In this document: positions 9,724 to 18,213 of the stretch, piece after piece
How positions within the stretch are numbered: position 1 is the stretch's first letter
Layout: every line of letters begins with the position of its first letter
Assembly: GCA_958414825.1 (NCBI GenBank)
Contig: CATYXQ010000001.1
Location: forward strand, 22,613 to 86,612
Direction of reading: 5' to 3'
Length of the DNA stretch: 64,000 nt
Source: an uncultured Eubacteriales bacterium
GTDB lineage: Bacteria; Bacillota; Clostridia; Oscillospirales; CAG-272
The notes under the pieces: model-generated
The model's input: the letters and a program-made list of their open reading frames with translations, nothing else
What the model was told of the DNA's origin: nothing
The model's database searches: none
Translations under genes and position numbers: made by a program

Positions 9724-11984
9724 ATGAAAAGAAAATTATTCTGGATACTGTCTGCTGCTTTTTTTGCTTTTTTGGTCTGTCCGTCTGCGGTAAGGAAACC
9801 GTGCTGTACAAAAACGATTTTTCAAGCGCAGACTTATCCGCTTTTACGCAAAAAGGCGGCTTTACGGTAAAAGATGGGAAACTGTATACAACAAGCGGCA
9901 GCGGTCCGTCCGCATTTTTGTCTTACACATTTCCCGCATCGGTGCAGGGCAAGGATTACCGAGTGGACGTAGACTATCTCGGGCACACCGGCATGGGCGG
10001 CATCTTAATCGGGGCGACCGGAAAAAAGCTGACCGCCTCTCCCTCGTATTTTTCGGGCTATACCTGTACGACGACCACAAACGGCCAGTATACATACATT
10101 GCATATTTTAATGAGACAGGCTGGGGCGGAAGCTTTGCGCCCGGCACAAATAAAATTGAATTTTCGGATATTCATTTATCGGTTACCGTACAAAAGGGAG
10201 TGATGACCTTTCGCACCACCTCGCTTGACCGTAAAACCGAAATTCAAACTTTCCGCTATGAAATCGGCGATCATGAAAACGACTTATACGACACTTTTCT
10301 TTCGACGGTTGGTCTGCGAAAATATTATAATGACAGCGGCTGCTTTGATAATTTTGTAATTACGCTCTTAGAAGATGATGAACTTCCCATAATGACCGAA
10401 CATTTAAAATTCGGCGATACAGTTTTTTCATCGAGCGGACTTACGACAGACGGCGAACTTTTGACCGGTAACGGCGCTGCGCTTTCCGAATCGACACTGA
10501 GCGGAAACTACCGTCTGACCTGCGACGTTGCAAGCCATGACATAACGCGGCTGTATTTCGGAATGAAGGATGAAAAAAACGGTTATGCGTTTGAGTTGAA
10601 TGAAGCGGAAAAAGCCGTTTTCCTGTACAGCATCCGAAACGGGATATATACCTGTCTCGGCGAAAAGGAAAACATATTGCGGAATAGTTTTTGCGACCTC
10701 GCGCTTGACGTGACAGACGGCATTGTCGCGCTTTATTACGACAATCTTTACGAGGGCGCGGCGGCTTTTCCGAAATTTGAATTTCCGATTGCGGACGCGA
10801 ACGGCAAATTCGGCTTTTGGCTGTCAGGCGGACAAATTGCCAAACTTAAGCTCGGCGACGGAGCAAACATAAAGCCGGATGAAACGTATCTGAATCCGGT
10901 CTGCCCCGGCGCCGACCCGGATATGCTCTATTATGACGGCACCTATTATCTCTACGTTTACGCAGGCAACGACGGCACAAATATTTTCCGTGTCTACACC
11001 TCGCCCGACCTTGTACATTTTACACCGCGCAATATCGTTTTCAAATGGGATCATGAACAATATGCCAATGTGAACGGCAAATCCGCATGGAGTCCGAATG
11101 TCTTTTATTATGACGGTTTGTTCTACCTGTTCTTTGCCGCAAATCCCGCCGGAAACGACTCGGTACGTCACGTTTATTACGCAACCTCAGATTCGCCTTA
11201 CGGTCCATTCAAGCATGACGGCCCGCTGGTAGCCATCAATCCGGATGTAAATGAGATTGACGGCCATCCGTTCCTCGACGATGACGGGCGCATTTATATG
11301 TCTTTTTCACGCTATGACCAAGGCGGCACAATCTGGCTTGAGGAGGTCAAAATGAAGAACGGCGTGGTCACCGCGCTTCCGGAAACGGCAACGCGCGTGA
11401 TTATTTCTGACCGCGAATGGGACAACGACGGCGCAACACGTCTGTGCGAAGGCGGCTTCGTTTTCAAGCATGACGGCCTTTACTATATGATTTACGCGAC
11501 TGTCAGCTATGCGCGTCATTACGGCGAGGCCTTCGCTGTAGCGGAACATCCGCTCGGTCCCTATAAAAAATATGATTACAATCCATTTCTGATACACAAC
11601 TATATGCTGGACGGACCGGGCGACGCACTTGTGATACCGTCACCCGATAAAACCGAACTCTATCTTGTCTATCACCGTCATTTTGCCGTCGGCACGGTGC
11701 ATCCGCGTCAAACCTGTGTGGATCTTATCAAATTTGTGCCCGCCCCGGACGGCGGACCGGATATTTTGACAGTACGCGGACCGTCGTCCACACCGCAGCC
11801 GCTCCCCTCAAACAGGGGACGTTATGACATCAACCGCGACGGGCAAGTCACCCTTGCCGACGCGCTGAAAGCCCTGCGCGTCTGGGTTTCCGGAGGGACA
11901 TACAGCGGTATTTACGATACGGATGCAAACGGCTCTGTCGGGTTGCACGACGTGGTTTGTATCTTGAAAAATCTGTTGAATTGA
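9724..11984 (+). CDS. Secreted GH43-type glycosidase with C-terminal dockerin (frameshift in signal peptide)
   Basis: Body frame 9801-11984. An ATG at 9724 with an AGAGGAG site encodes a signal peptide (MKRKLFWILSAAFF...) in a different frame. The frames meet at a T7-GC-T6 tract (9759-9773): one added T, or loss of 8 bases, gives a continuous protein of about 750 residues. Numbered from 9801: a jelly-roll/LamG-like region about 1-190, a second such region about 200-350, then a five-bladed GH43-like domain about 365-640 (GADPDMLYYDG, DGHPFLDDDG, CEGGFVF carrying the likely catalytic acids). Residues about 675-727 form a type I dockerin with two calcium loops (DINRDGQ..., DTDANGS...). GH43 enzymes are arabinofuranosidases or xylosidases. 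The dockerin implies docking to a cohesin. The break may be real or a homopolymer error. Confidence 0.85.
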
Positions 11985-12299
11985 CGGCAGCCGACTGCAA
12001 AAGCTATCATCGCCATTAAATTTTTAGCACGGGGACTGTATTTATTTTGCCACGGGCGTTTACGCCAAAACGTTGATTGCGTCAGGCAGCAGACGTGTTT
12101 ATCAAAAGCTCAGTGAACTGCGAAAAAGGACCTCTCAACTGTAAACGAACTGCTAAATCTCCATATTTTCTCCTATCTTTCATGAGCAAACGAAGTCATC
12201 AAAATGTTTCTGTAAATTTCTGAATACAACCGATATTGACGTTATACCATTTTTCTCCCCCTTGCGCACGTAAGCCCTTACTATACCCTTACTATAAAC

Positions 12300-12333
12300 A
12301 AAAGTCGATACCATTAAAAAGTATCGACTTTTT
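12300..12333 (+). terminator. Bidirectional terminator
   Basis: Inverted repeat AAAAGTCGATAC / GTATCGACTTTT with a 9-base loop and a T-rich tail on the plus strand; T run also on the minus strand. Serves the GH43 transcript. Confidence 0.8.
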
Positions 12334-12429
12334 ACTTTTTACACTGTGATCTACGCATGAGAGGAACAGCGCCGTTGAAAACAGAATTGCAAATGTAATT
12401 TGCGAAAATGGTGTGATTGTCAGAGTACC

Positions 12430-12458
12430 AAAAAGGCAGCCGCGTGCAGACGGCTGCC
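12430..12458 (-). terminator. Terminator of rpsB-tsf
   Basis: GGCAGCCG / CGGCTGCC stem (12435-12442 and 12451-12458), 8-base loop, followed on the minus strand by five T. It lies about 60 bp beyond the tsf stop. Confidence 0.85.
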
Positions 12459-12519
12459 CTTATATTGAACGTTCTGTTACCCTTTTTACAAGGCTATCGG
12501 CTTCGGCTTTTATTCGCTT

Positions 12520-13446
12520 TTAGCCATTCACCATTTTATTGATCTCTTCGGCAAAGTTTTCTTCACGCTTCTGAATGCCCTCGCCCTTTTCAAAGCGATA
12601 GAAAGCCGTGACCGTGATCTTGCCGCCAAATTCTTTTGCGGAAGCTTCAACATACTTCTTTACGCTCATAGAATCTTCCTTGACATAAGCCTGCTCCAAA
12701 AGGCAATTTGCCTCATAGAACTTTCCGATTCTGCCGTCAACCATCTTTTCCTTGATTTGTTCCGGCTTCTTCGCGCTTTTTTCATCATTGTTGATCTGAG
12801 ACATGATAATTTCACGTTCTTCAGCGATTCTGGACGCCGGAACAGCCTCGATGTTGAGGTACTCAACCGGGTATGCCGCAGCCTGCAATGCAATATTCTT
12901 TGCAAATTCCGCAAAACCGGCATTGTTCCTTGCCGCATCATCCGCGTCAAATTTCACAATGACGCCGATCGAACCGCCGCCGTGGATATAAGAACTGGTC
13001 ACGCCCTCTACGACAACGAAACGGCGAATATCCATCTTCTCGCCGATGGTAAAGATCATCTCTTTGATCTTATCTTCAACCGTAATATCCGCATCTGCAA
13101 ATTTACAAGCTTTCAGAGCCGCTACATCAGCAGGTCTCTGTGCAATAATCGTCTTGAGAATGCCGCGGACAAATTCACGGAACGACTCGTTTTTCGCAAC
13201 GAAATCAGTTTCGGAATTTACCTCAATCATAGCGGAAACATTGTTCTCGGTCAAAATATCAACGATGCCCTCGGCGGCAATTCTGTCCGCCTTTTTAGCG
13301 GCAACCGCCAGTCCTCTTTCACGGAGAACCTTTATAGCCTCATCCATATTCCCATCCGCTTCGACAAGCGCATTTTTGCACTCCATCATGCCGCAGCCGG
13401 TCTTTTTTCTAAGCTCAGCAACGTCTTTTGCACTGATTGCAGCCAT
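12520..13446 (-). CDS. tsf: Translation elongation factor Ts
   Basis: 308 residues from ATG 13446 (GAGGG site upstream). EF-Ts is the nucleotide exchange factor for EF-Tu. The N-terminal UBA-like domain has the signature ELRKKTGCGMMECKNAL, and TDFVAKNESF of the core domain follows near residue 80. It follows rpsB by 58 bp, as in nearly all bacteria. Longer upstream frames overlap the rpsB end and are rejected because the N-terminus is canonical. Confidence 0.97.
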   Translation of the reverse strand: MAAISAKDVAELRKKTGCGMMECKNALVEADGNMDEAIKVLRERGLAVAAKKADRIAAEGIVDILTENNVSAMIEVNSETDFVAKNESFREFVRGILKTIIAQRPADVAALKACKFADADITVEDKIKEMIFTIGEKMDIRRFVVVEGVTSSYIHGGGSIGVIVKFDADDAARNNAGFAEFAKNIALQAAAYPVEYLNIEAVPASRIAEEREIIMSQINNDEKSAKKPEQIKEKMVDGRIGKFYEANCLLEQAYVKEDSMSVKKYVEASAKEFGGKITVTAFYRFEKGEGIQKREENFAEEINKMVNG

Positions 13447-13504
13447 AGTATATCCCTCGGATCCTCTCGGATCCTTTTCCTTTCCTCGATTTATTCCTTG
13501 TTTC

Positions 13505-14284
13505 TTACGCCTGAGCGGTCTCCGCAGCTTCAGCCGTCTGCGCCGCATCCTCTGCAGGCTCCGCCTCCGCCTCGCCGACCTCGGTCTCAGGCGCAAACGC
13601 TTCGCCCTGTCTTCCTTCGATTACAGCGTCGGCCAAAACAGAAGAAATCAGCTTAATTGCACGGATCGCGTCATCGTTACCGGGGATAATATAATCCGCA
13701 TCGTCCGGATCGCAGTTTGTATCGACAATCGCAACCACCGGAATGCCCAGTTTTTTCGCTTCGAGAACAGCGATCTTCTCTTTTCTCGGATCAACAATAA
13801 ATACTGCGTCCGGAAGCTTTTCCATGGTCTTGATACCGCCGTAATTCTTTTCCAGATTGAAAATCTCTTTCTGAAGCGCAGCAACCTCTTTCTTCGGAAG
13901 CAGATCGAACGTGCCGTCCGCCTGCATTTTTTCCAAGCTGTTCAAACGGCTGATGCTCTTACGGATGGTTTTAAAGTTGGTCAGCATACCGCCCGGCCAG
14001 CGGACGTTTACATAATACATGCCGCAGCGCTCAGCTTCTTCCTTGATGGTGTCAGCCGCCTGCTTCTTTGTACCAACGAGCAAAATATTGCCGCCGTTTG
14101 CAGACAGGTCGCGTACAAACATATACGCTTCCTCAAACTTTTTAACGGTTTTCTGCAAATCAATGATATAAATCCCGTTTCTCTCAGTGAAGATGTACTC
14201 CGCCATTTTCGGGTTCCACCTTCTGGTGTGGTGTCCGAAATGAACACCGGCTTCAAGCAGCTGCTTGATCGTAATAACAGACAT
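13505..14284 (-). CDS. rpsB: 30S ribosomal protein S2
   Basis: 259 residues from ATG 14284 (GGAGGAG site). Starts MSVITIKQLLEAGVHFGHHT, the canonical S2 N-terminus; WNPKMAEYIFTERNGIYIIDL follows. The C-terminal tail is acidic and Ala/Glu-rich, typical of clostridial S2. First gene of the rpsB-tsf operon, with its own promoter and a leader of about 100 nt. Confidence 0.98.
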   Translation of the reverse strand: MSVITIKQLLEAGVHFGHHTRRWNPKMAEYIFTERNGIYIIDLQKTVKKFEEAYMFVRDLSANGGNILLVGTKKQAADTIKEEAERCGMYYVNVRWPGGMLTNFKTIRKSISRLNSLEKMQADGTFDLLPKKEVAALQKEIFNLEKNYGGIKTMEKLPDAVFIVDPRKEKIAVLEAKKLGIPVVAIVDTNCDPDDADYIIPGNDDAIRAIKLISSVLADAVIEGRQGEAFAPETEVGEAEAEPAEDAAQTAEAAETAQA

Positions 14285-14396
14285 AAGTCTCCTCCGGTTT
14301 TTCCACCATATGAGCTGCTGCCGCCAACCTTTCGGCACCGAGCGGCTCTATGCCCCTATGTGTGTATTAAATTTTCTGCTTATTGCAGACTTAAAT
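14285..14396 (-). ncRNA. Possible structured leader of rpsB
   Basis: The transcribed region between the promoter and rpsB contains GCCG...CGGC arms (about 14309-14340) that can form a hairpin. rpsB leaders are autoregulated by S2 in several bacteria. I cannot match a specific published fold here; this is an inference from position and complementarity. Confidence 0.3.
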
Positions 14397-14425
14397 ATTT
14401 TACCATTTATATATGATGTTTTCAA
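14397..14425 (-). promoter_or_regulatory. Promoter for rpsB-tsf
   Basis: Minus strand TTGAAA (14420-14425), 17-bp spacer, TAAAAT (14397-14402), with an A/T-rich stretch just upstream that resembles an UP element. Confidence 0.7.
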
Positions 14426-14482
14426 GACCTTTTTTAAAATTTACAAAAATTTTACATCTATTGTATCATATTCATGAAACAT

Positions 14483-14779
14483 TCATTCAAAAAAACTGCG
14501 TTTTTTCTTCTTTTTTTCCTCCTTACAGGAACATCGGCACTCATCAATCACAATATCCACCAAAATCACATCTTCCCCGAAGCGAACAATTTTGCACCAG
14601 GGGATAACCAACTCTTCCCCTTTTGAAAAACCGGGCAGCGAACAGTCGCCAACTATCAGCGCCACAATTTTCCCCTCGCACACTTCAAATTGAATATCCG
14701 TCACAAATCCAAGATTGCTTCCGTCCCGAATATTGATTACGTCTTTCTGCCCCAGATTGCTTGTCGAACACCGTTCCAT
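14483..14779 (-). CDS. YlmC/YmxH-family PRC-barrel protein
   Basis: 98 residues, ATG at 14779 with an AGGAGG site. The sequence (SNLGQKDVINIRDG, LGFVTDIQFE, IPWCKIVRFGEDVILV) is a PRC-barrel domain of the YlmC/YmxH family, found in spore formers and annotated as sporulation-related. The C-terminus adds a Cys-containing and Lys-rich tail (CRCSCKEEKKKKKR), longer than in most members. Function at molecular level is unknown. It is monocistronic between rpsB and the divergent nnrD. Confidence 0.85.
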   Translation of the reverse strand: MERCSTSNLGQKDVINIRDGSNLGFVTDIQFEVCEGKIVALIVGDCSLPGFSKGEELVIPWCKIVRFGEDVILVDIVIDECRCSCKEEKKKKKRSFFE

Positions 14780-14804
14780 ATTGCGCCTCCTCTGTATTTC
14801 CTAT

Positions 14805-14832
14805 TGCTAATGATATGTTTTTATGGTAAACT
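14805..14832 (+). promoter_or_regulatory. Promoter for nnrD
   Basis: TTGCTA (14805-14810), 16-bp spacer, TAAACT (14827-14832), about 54 bp before the TTG start. Confidence 0.4.
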
Positions 14833-14885
14833 ACATGCAAAAGAGACAAAATCACTTACTGTCATAATACTGCGGGGTGATCTTT

Positions 14886-15725
14886 TTGAGCGAATTTATC
14901 ACATCGGATTTTGTAAAAAACGCGCTTCCAAAACGAAAGCGGCAGTCCAATAAATCTACCTACGGACGCGTACTGCTCATCTGCGGCAACAATTCTATGC
15001 GCGGAGCGGCAGCGATGGCAGCGCGCGGCGCGCTGCGAATGGGCGCTGGACTTGTAACTGTAGCATCCTCAAAAGCAGTGATCGACACCCTCGCGGTGTC
15101 CCTCTGCGAACCGATTTATTTAGACACGGAAACCGGCGGTTTTTTTCAAGCGGCTACGCGAATGCAGGTCATCGGCATCGGGTGCGGTCTCGGCTGCACG
15201 GAAAAAACAGCCGCATGGACAGTTGAATTTCTTTCATCTGTCGGCGCACCGCTGATTCTGGATACTGACAGTATCAACGCACTGAGCGGGCAGTCAGCGC
15301 TTTTGCAAGGGGCGAAGCGTCCGGTTTTGCTCACGCCGCATCCTCTGGAATTTTCCCGTCTGACGGGACTCTCCGTAGAAACCATTCAAGCCGACCGTGA
15401 AAGCATTGCAAAGCGGTTTGCCGCCCAATACGGCGTCACGCTTCTGTTGAAAGGGGCGAACACCGTAATCACCGACGGAAAAACCGTATACATCAATCCC
15501 ACCGGTTCAAGCGCACTTGCCAAGGGCGGAAGCGGCGACACGCTTTTGGGTATGATCTGCGCGTTTGCGGCGCAGGGCGCGTCGCTTTTAGAGGCGGCGG
15601 CCATTGCGGCCTATCTGCATGGACTGGCTGGCGAGCGTCTTGCCAAAATCTATTCGGAATACGGCGTACTTCCGAGCGATCTCCCCGAAAAAGCCGCGCA
15701 AATTCTGGCCGAATGGGGATTCTAA
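14886..15725 (+). CDS. nnrD: ADP-dependent NAD(P)H-hydrate dehydratase
   Basis: 279 residues. The dehydratase of the metabolite-repair pair converts damaged hydrated NAD(P)H back using ADP. Family features: KSTYGRVLLICG near the N-terminus, GAAAMAARGALRMGAG, a central GIGCGLG motif, and the ribokinase-like NPTGSSALAKGGSGDTLLGMI motif holding the catalytic Asp. I prefer the TTG at 14886 because GGGGTGATC, nearly full anti-16S complementarity, ends 3-4 bases before it; a GTG at 14877 sits inside that site. The epimerase domain (NnrE) that is often fused N-terminally is absent here. Confidence 0.92.
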   Translation: MSEFITSDFVKNALPKRKRQSNKSTYGRVLLICGNNSMRGAAAMAARGALRMGAGLVTVASSKAVIDTLAVSLCEPIYLDTETGGFFQAATRMQVIGIGCGLGCTEKTAAWTVEFLSSVGAPLILDTDSINALSGQSALLQGAKRPVLLTPHPLEFSRLTGLSVETIQADRESIAKRFAAQYGVTLLLKGANTVITDGKTVYINPTGSSALAKGGSGDTLLGMICAFAAQGASLLEAAAIAAYLHGLAGERLAKIYSEYGVLPSDLPEKAAQILAEWGF

Positions 15726-15954
15726 AGGAAAAGACCGCACAGACAGACGCCGTTTGGCAAATCTCCTGCGGCGTAAATACCCCAATCAAAAGTGCGGCGC
15801 CAATCCGCGAGTGCAGTACAAAAACGGTGCAATACACATATATATTCTTTTCATTGGAGAAAATATTTTTCAACTATTTAAACGTACCCTCATAGGGGTA
15901 ACTACAAATTTTAAGGATAGGCAGGTGTTGCATTGTCAGCACCTGCCTGTTTCT
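15726..15954. other. Junction region between nnrD and the accessory island
   Basis: 229 bp with no gene. It holds one terminator-like hairpin (15919-15948). Base composition shifts after it, from the AT-rich spacer to the GC-richer island. Confidence 0.5.
15919..15948 (+). terminator. Terminator-like hairpin
   Basis: AGGCAGGTG / CACCTGCCT, 12-base loop, followed by TGTTTCTTT on the plus strand. It could end nnrD transcription 190 bp downstream of its stop, or be the end structure of the former mobile element. Confidence 0.6.
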
Positions 15955-16413
15955 TTATGCGCTTTTGGTGATGTTCAGATTTCCAACCACGCCAATGTCC
16001 GTGTAGTGGATCTCCACGGTCTGCCTGACATGCTTGGATCACTTCACGTCCTTCTCATGCACCACGATTTTTTCAATGAACAGCCGTAGCAGTTCCGGTG
16101 TCAATTCCTGAATGTCCGTATAGCGTTTGGCCCTGGCAATGAAGTTGTCCGCGCCAGATACTGTGGCTTTCAGTTTGGCGACCTCCCGATTCTTTTGCGG
16201 GATGGCGGTTTTCAACTGTTCCTGCTCCGCCACATAACTTGCGGAGAGAGTCTGGAACTGCTCCGTAGTGATGCGCCCCAGCACCGAGTCCTCATACAGT
16301 CGCTTGAAGATGGCCTCCAGTTCCGCCTCGCGCTGAGCCTTGGCTCGCTGAACCACCCGGATCTTCCGGATGGTGTCCCGCACAAACCATTCATTGAACA
16401 GATTTTTGAAGAG
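15955..16413 (-). pseudogene. Remnant of a large serine recombinase (TnpX/TndX type)
   Basis: Reading from 16413, the frame begins LFKNLFNEWFVRDTIRKIR, typical of the end of the N-terminal catalytic domain. It passes directly into the C-terminal coiled coil (EAELEAIFKRLYEDSVLG...) and ends with the family motif ELTPELLRLFIEKIVVHEK. The middle of a normal recombinase of about 500 residues is therefore deleted. A TGA at about 16039 interrupts the frame, and the expected tail (SKHVRQTVEIHYTDIG) continues in the same frame to a TAA at 15955. The piece cannot be active. It marks former mobile DNA next to the c-di-GMP genes. Confidence 0.8.
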
Positions 16414-16810
16414 CATCAGGGCGTAGCATTCGCGGCAAATGGCTCCGGATACCAGAGCAGGGACGAATAGTCGCACCGGATCAGCCGCTGGGCATCCTCC
16501 CGGATCAGCCGCAGGAACCGCTTGTGCTGTTGTTCCCCCTGCTTCTGCTTCATCTCCAGCACGGCGAAATCCCCTGTGGGGTCGTAGAGCCGCAGCCGCA
16601 GCTTCTTCCGCACCTCTATGCCGGACTCCTTATCAAAAAAATCGCCGTCATACTCCGTGTCAAAGTAGAGGGAGCGGAGAGGATACCCCTCCGACCCGTT
16701 GTGCGGTTGTGCGGATCCTCGTGGAGCAGCTTCCGGAACTGGTGCGTTTTTGCCATAAGGTCCGCGGTGTTGATCAAATATTTCCGCTCGTTCCGCAATA
16801 CCTGCCGCAA
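16414..16810 (-). pseudogene. Broken VTC-domain (polyphosphate polymerase-type) gene
   Basis: A TTG at 16810 preceded by AAAGGAGGAGATCAC begins LRQVLRNERKYLINTADL, a typical VTC-domain N-terminus; the rest (YPLRSLYFDTEYDGDFFDK, KLRLRLYDPTG, LEMKQKQGEQQHKR) is the basic tunnel that binds nucleotide and polyphosphate. An exact 8-bp tandem duplication (16699-16706 and 16707-16714) shifts the frame between DPHN and GSEGY; removing one copy restores it. The gene then ends at a TGA near 16416, where recombinase sequence begins, so the C-terminal half is missing. It lies 14 bp after the membrane GGDEF gene in the same operon. VTC proteins make polyphosphate; this copy should be inactive. Confidence 0.75.
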
Positions 16811-16824
16811 GTGATCTCCTCCTT

Positions 16825-18213
16825 TCAGACAGCCGGAATTTCATCGGTCATGCCGCCGATCACATAGTGCGCCCGGCCGCCAATTTTCGCTTCATACAGA
16901 AGCTTATCCGTCTCCTTGTAGACGTTCTCCCAGTCATCCGAATAGGAAAAATAGTATCCGCCGATGCTACAGGTGACCGGGATGGAGCGGATCTGTGCGA
17001 CCAGAGCCTGAAACTGCTCCAGCAGGCTGGTCAGCAGCTCTCGTGGGATGGCCTGCTCCAGCACCACCGCAAATTCGTCGCCGCCCATACGGCCTGCCTG
17101 TCCATACTCAGAAAAGATATTCTGCAAGCATTCCGCCACCTTTTGCAGGACCAGATCTCCAGTGGGATGACCCAGACTGTCGTTGATTTCCTTGAAGCGG
17201 TCCACGTCAAGGAACAAAAAGCATCCCTTCTGATGGGAAGAAGCATTCTCCTGAAGCATCCGGCGAAAATAGGTAAGGAACATATTCCGTCCCATGATGC
17301 CGGTGAGCCCGTCCATCTGCCCCAGATATTCCCGGTAAACGAGATATTGGAAGATCATCATGAACAGCAGCCACACGAACCCACTCAGGGCGAGGATCGC
17401 CACCAGGAACTGGATCTGAAGCAGAAGCAGGTCATATTGGACCATCTCGTCCAGTTCCAGGCCGTGAACAGACATCATATACGCGGTGCGTTGGGCAAAG
17501 TAGATCGCGGAGCCAGTGGCGATGCAGAGCACGACGAGAGCAAAACCAATGAAAAACAGGTTTGACCGCCGTTTTCTTTGGATCGTCTTGTTGCCCAGGT
17601 CGATATAGGAGCGGATCTTCTTCGCGGCAGCGGAGCAGGAAAACCGCCAGGCGGCCTCTGAGATCAGCACACACATCAGAACCAGAAGCAGGTCGCTCAG
17701 GTCGGGCAACTTGGTCAGCCCGGTGAAAAAGCTCGCGCCCTGTTCCGGGAAGAACAGGCCCATGACGGTGTAGACCAGGATCGAGTGCAGCCGCCGACTG
17801 CACACCGCCACGAGTCCGAGAAAGACCGCCGGATGGCGGCGTCTCTTTGCCCAATAGAACATCAGGCCGACCAGAAGGCCGAACAGCGTTCTGCTCCCAA
17901 CGCTGAGCAGGAGGCTGGCGACGGGCGCGCCGCTCATCACGGGGGAGAAGATAACGTCCCCCGCCATCACATAATAGGCCGACGCCTTATATGCGCTGCA
18001 AAATCCAAACACCGCGCCGATCCCGGTCGCTGCCAGCGGCCCCAGAAGAATCCCGGCGATCAGGATCGGGATAAAGGCATAGGTGATGGAGACCGGCGGA
18101 ATATGGATGTATCCCAGAAAGGTAAACGACATGAGAATCTCCAGCGCCAGCAGAACGAAAAACACATAGACATTATATCTGCTTTTCAAGCGGTTCGATT
18201 TTCGCTTTCTCAT
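16825..18213 (-). CDS. Diguanylate cyclase with ECF S-component-like membrane sensor
   Basis: 462 residues from ATG 18213 (GGAGAGGAGGAG site), overlapping the end of the PAS-GGDEF gene by 41 bp. Residues about 15-190 form several membrane helices whose sequence (PPVSITYAFIPILIAGILLG, GIGAVFGFCSA, SRTLFGLLVGLMFYWAK) looks like the substrate-binding S component of ECF vitamin transporters, close to the pantothenate-type pattern. Two more helices about 235-320 flank an external loop. A complete GGDEF domain follows (DGLTG, GGDEF at 377-381). The RxxD inhibitory site is absent (SEYG at that position). Inferred role: a vitamin-like ligand or ECF module controls c-di-GMP synthesis. Longer upstream frames lie within the previous gene. 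Confidence 0.85.
   Translation of the reverse strand: MRKRKSNRLKSRYNVYVFFVLLALEILMSFTFLGYIHIPPVSITYAFIPILIAGILLGPLAATGIGAVFGFCSAYKASAYYVMAGDVIFSPVMSGAPVASLLLSVGSRTLFGLLVGLMFYWAKRRRHPAVFLGLVAVCSRRLHSILVYTVMGLFFPEQGASFFTGLTKLPDLSDLLLVLMCVLISEAAWRFSCSAAAKKIRSYIDLGNKTIQRKRRSNLFFIGFALVVLCIATGSAIYFAQRTAYMMSVHGLELDEMVQYDLLLLQIQFLVAILALSGFVWLLFMMIFQYLVYREYLGQMDGLTGIMGRNMFLTYFRRMLQENASSHQKGCFLFLDVDRFKEINDSLGHPTGDLVLQKVAECLQNIFSEYGQAGRMGGDEFAVVLEQAIPRELLTSLLEQFQALVAQIRSIPVTCSIGGYYFSYSDDWENVYKETDKLLYEAKIGGRAHYVIGGMTDEIPAV

Larger units (their letters stand above)
11985..12519. other. Convergent intergenic region
   Basis: 535 bp between the convergent GH43 and tsf genes. The right half holds two terminators (listed separately). 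The left half (11985-12290) has no convincing gene; a short plus-strand frame near 12040-12140 has weak resemblance to transposase fragments and is not called. Confidence 0.6.

Noticed and set aside
9755..9775. A third 8-bp tandem duplication in the GH43 signal peptide
   Set aside because: Loss of 8 bases would restore the frame, but the repeat is not exact at period 8; a one-base T-tract change explains it more simply.
12000..12145. Possible transposase fragment on the plus strand (IYFATG-like stretch)
   Set aside because: Only a few residues resemble IS66-type ORF2; too short and no inverted repeats seen.
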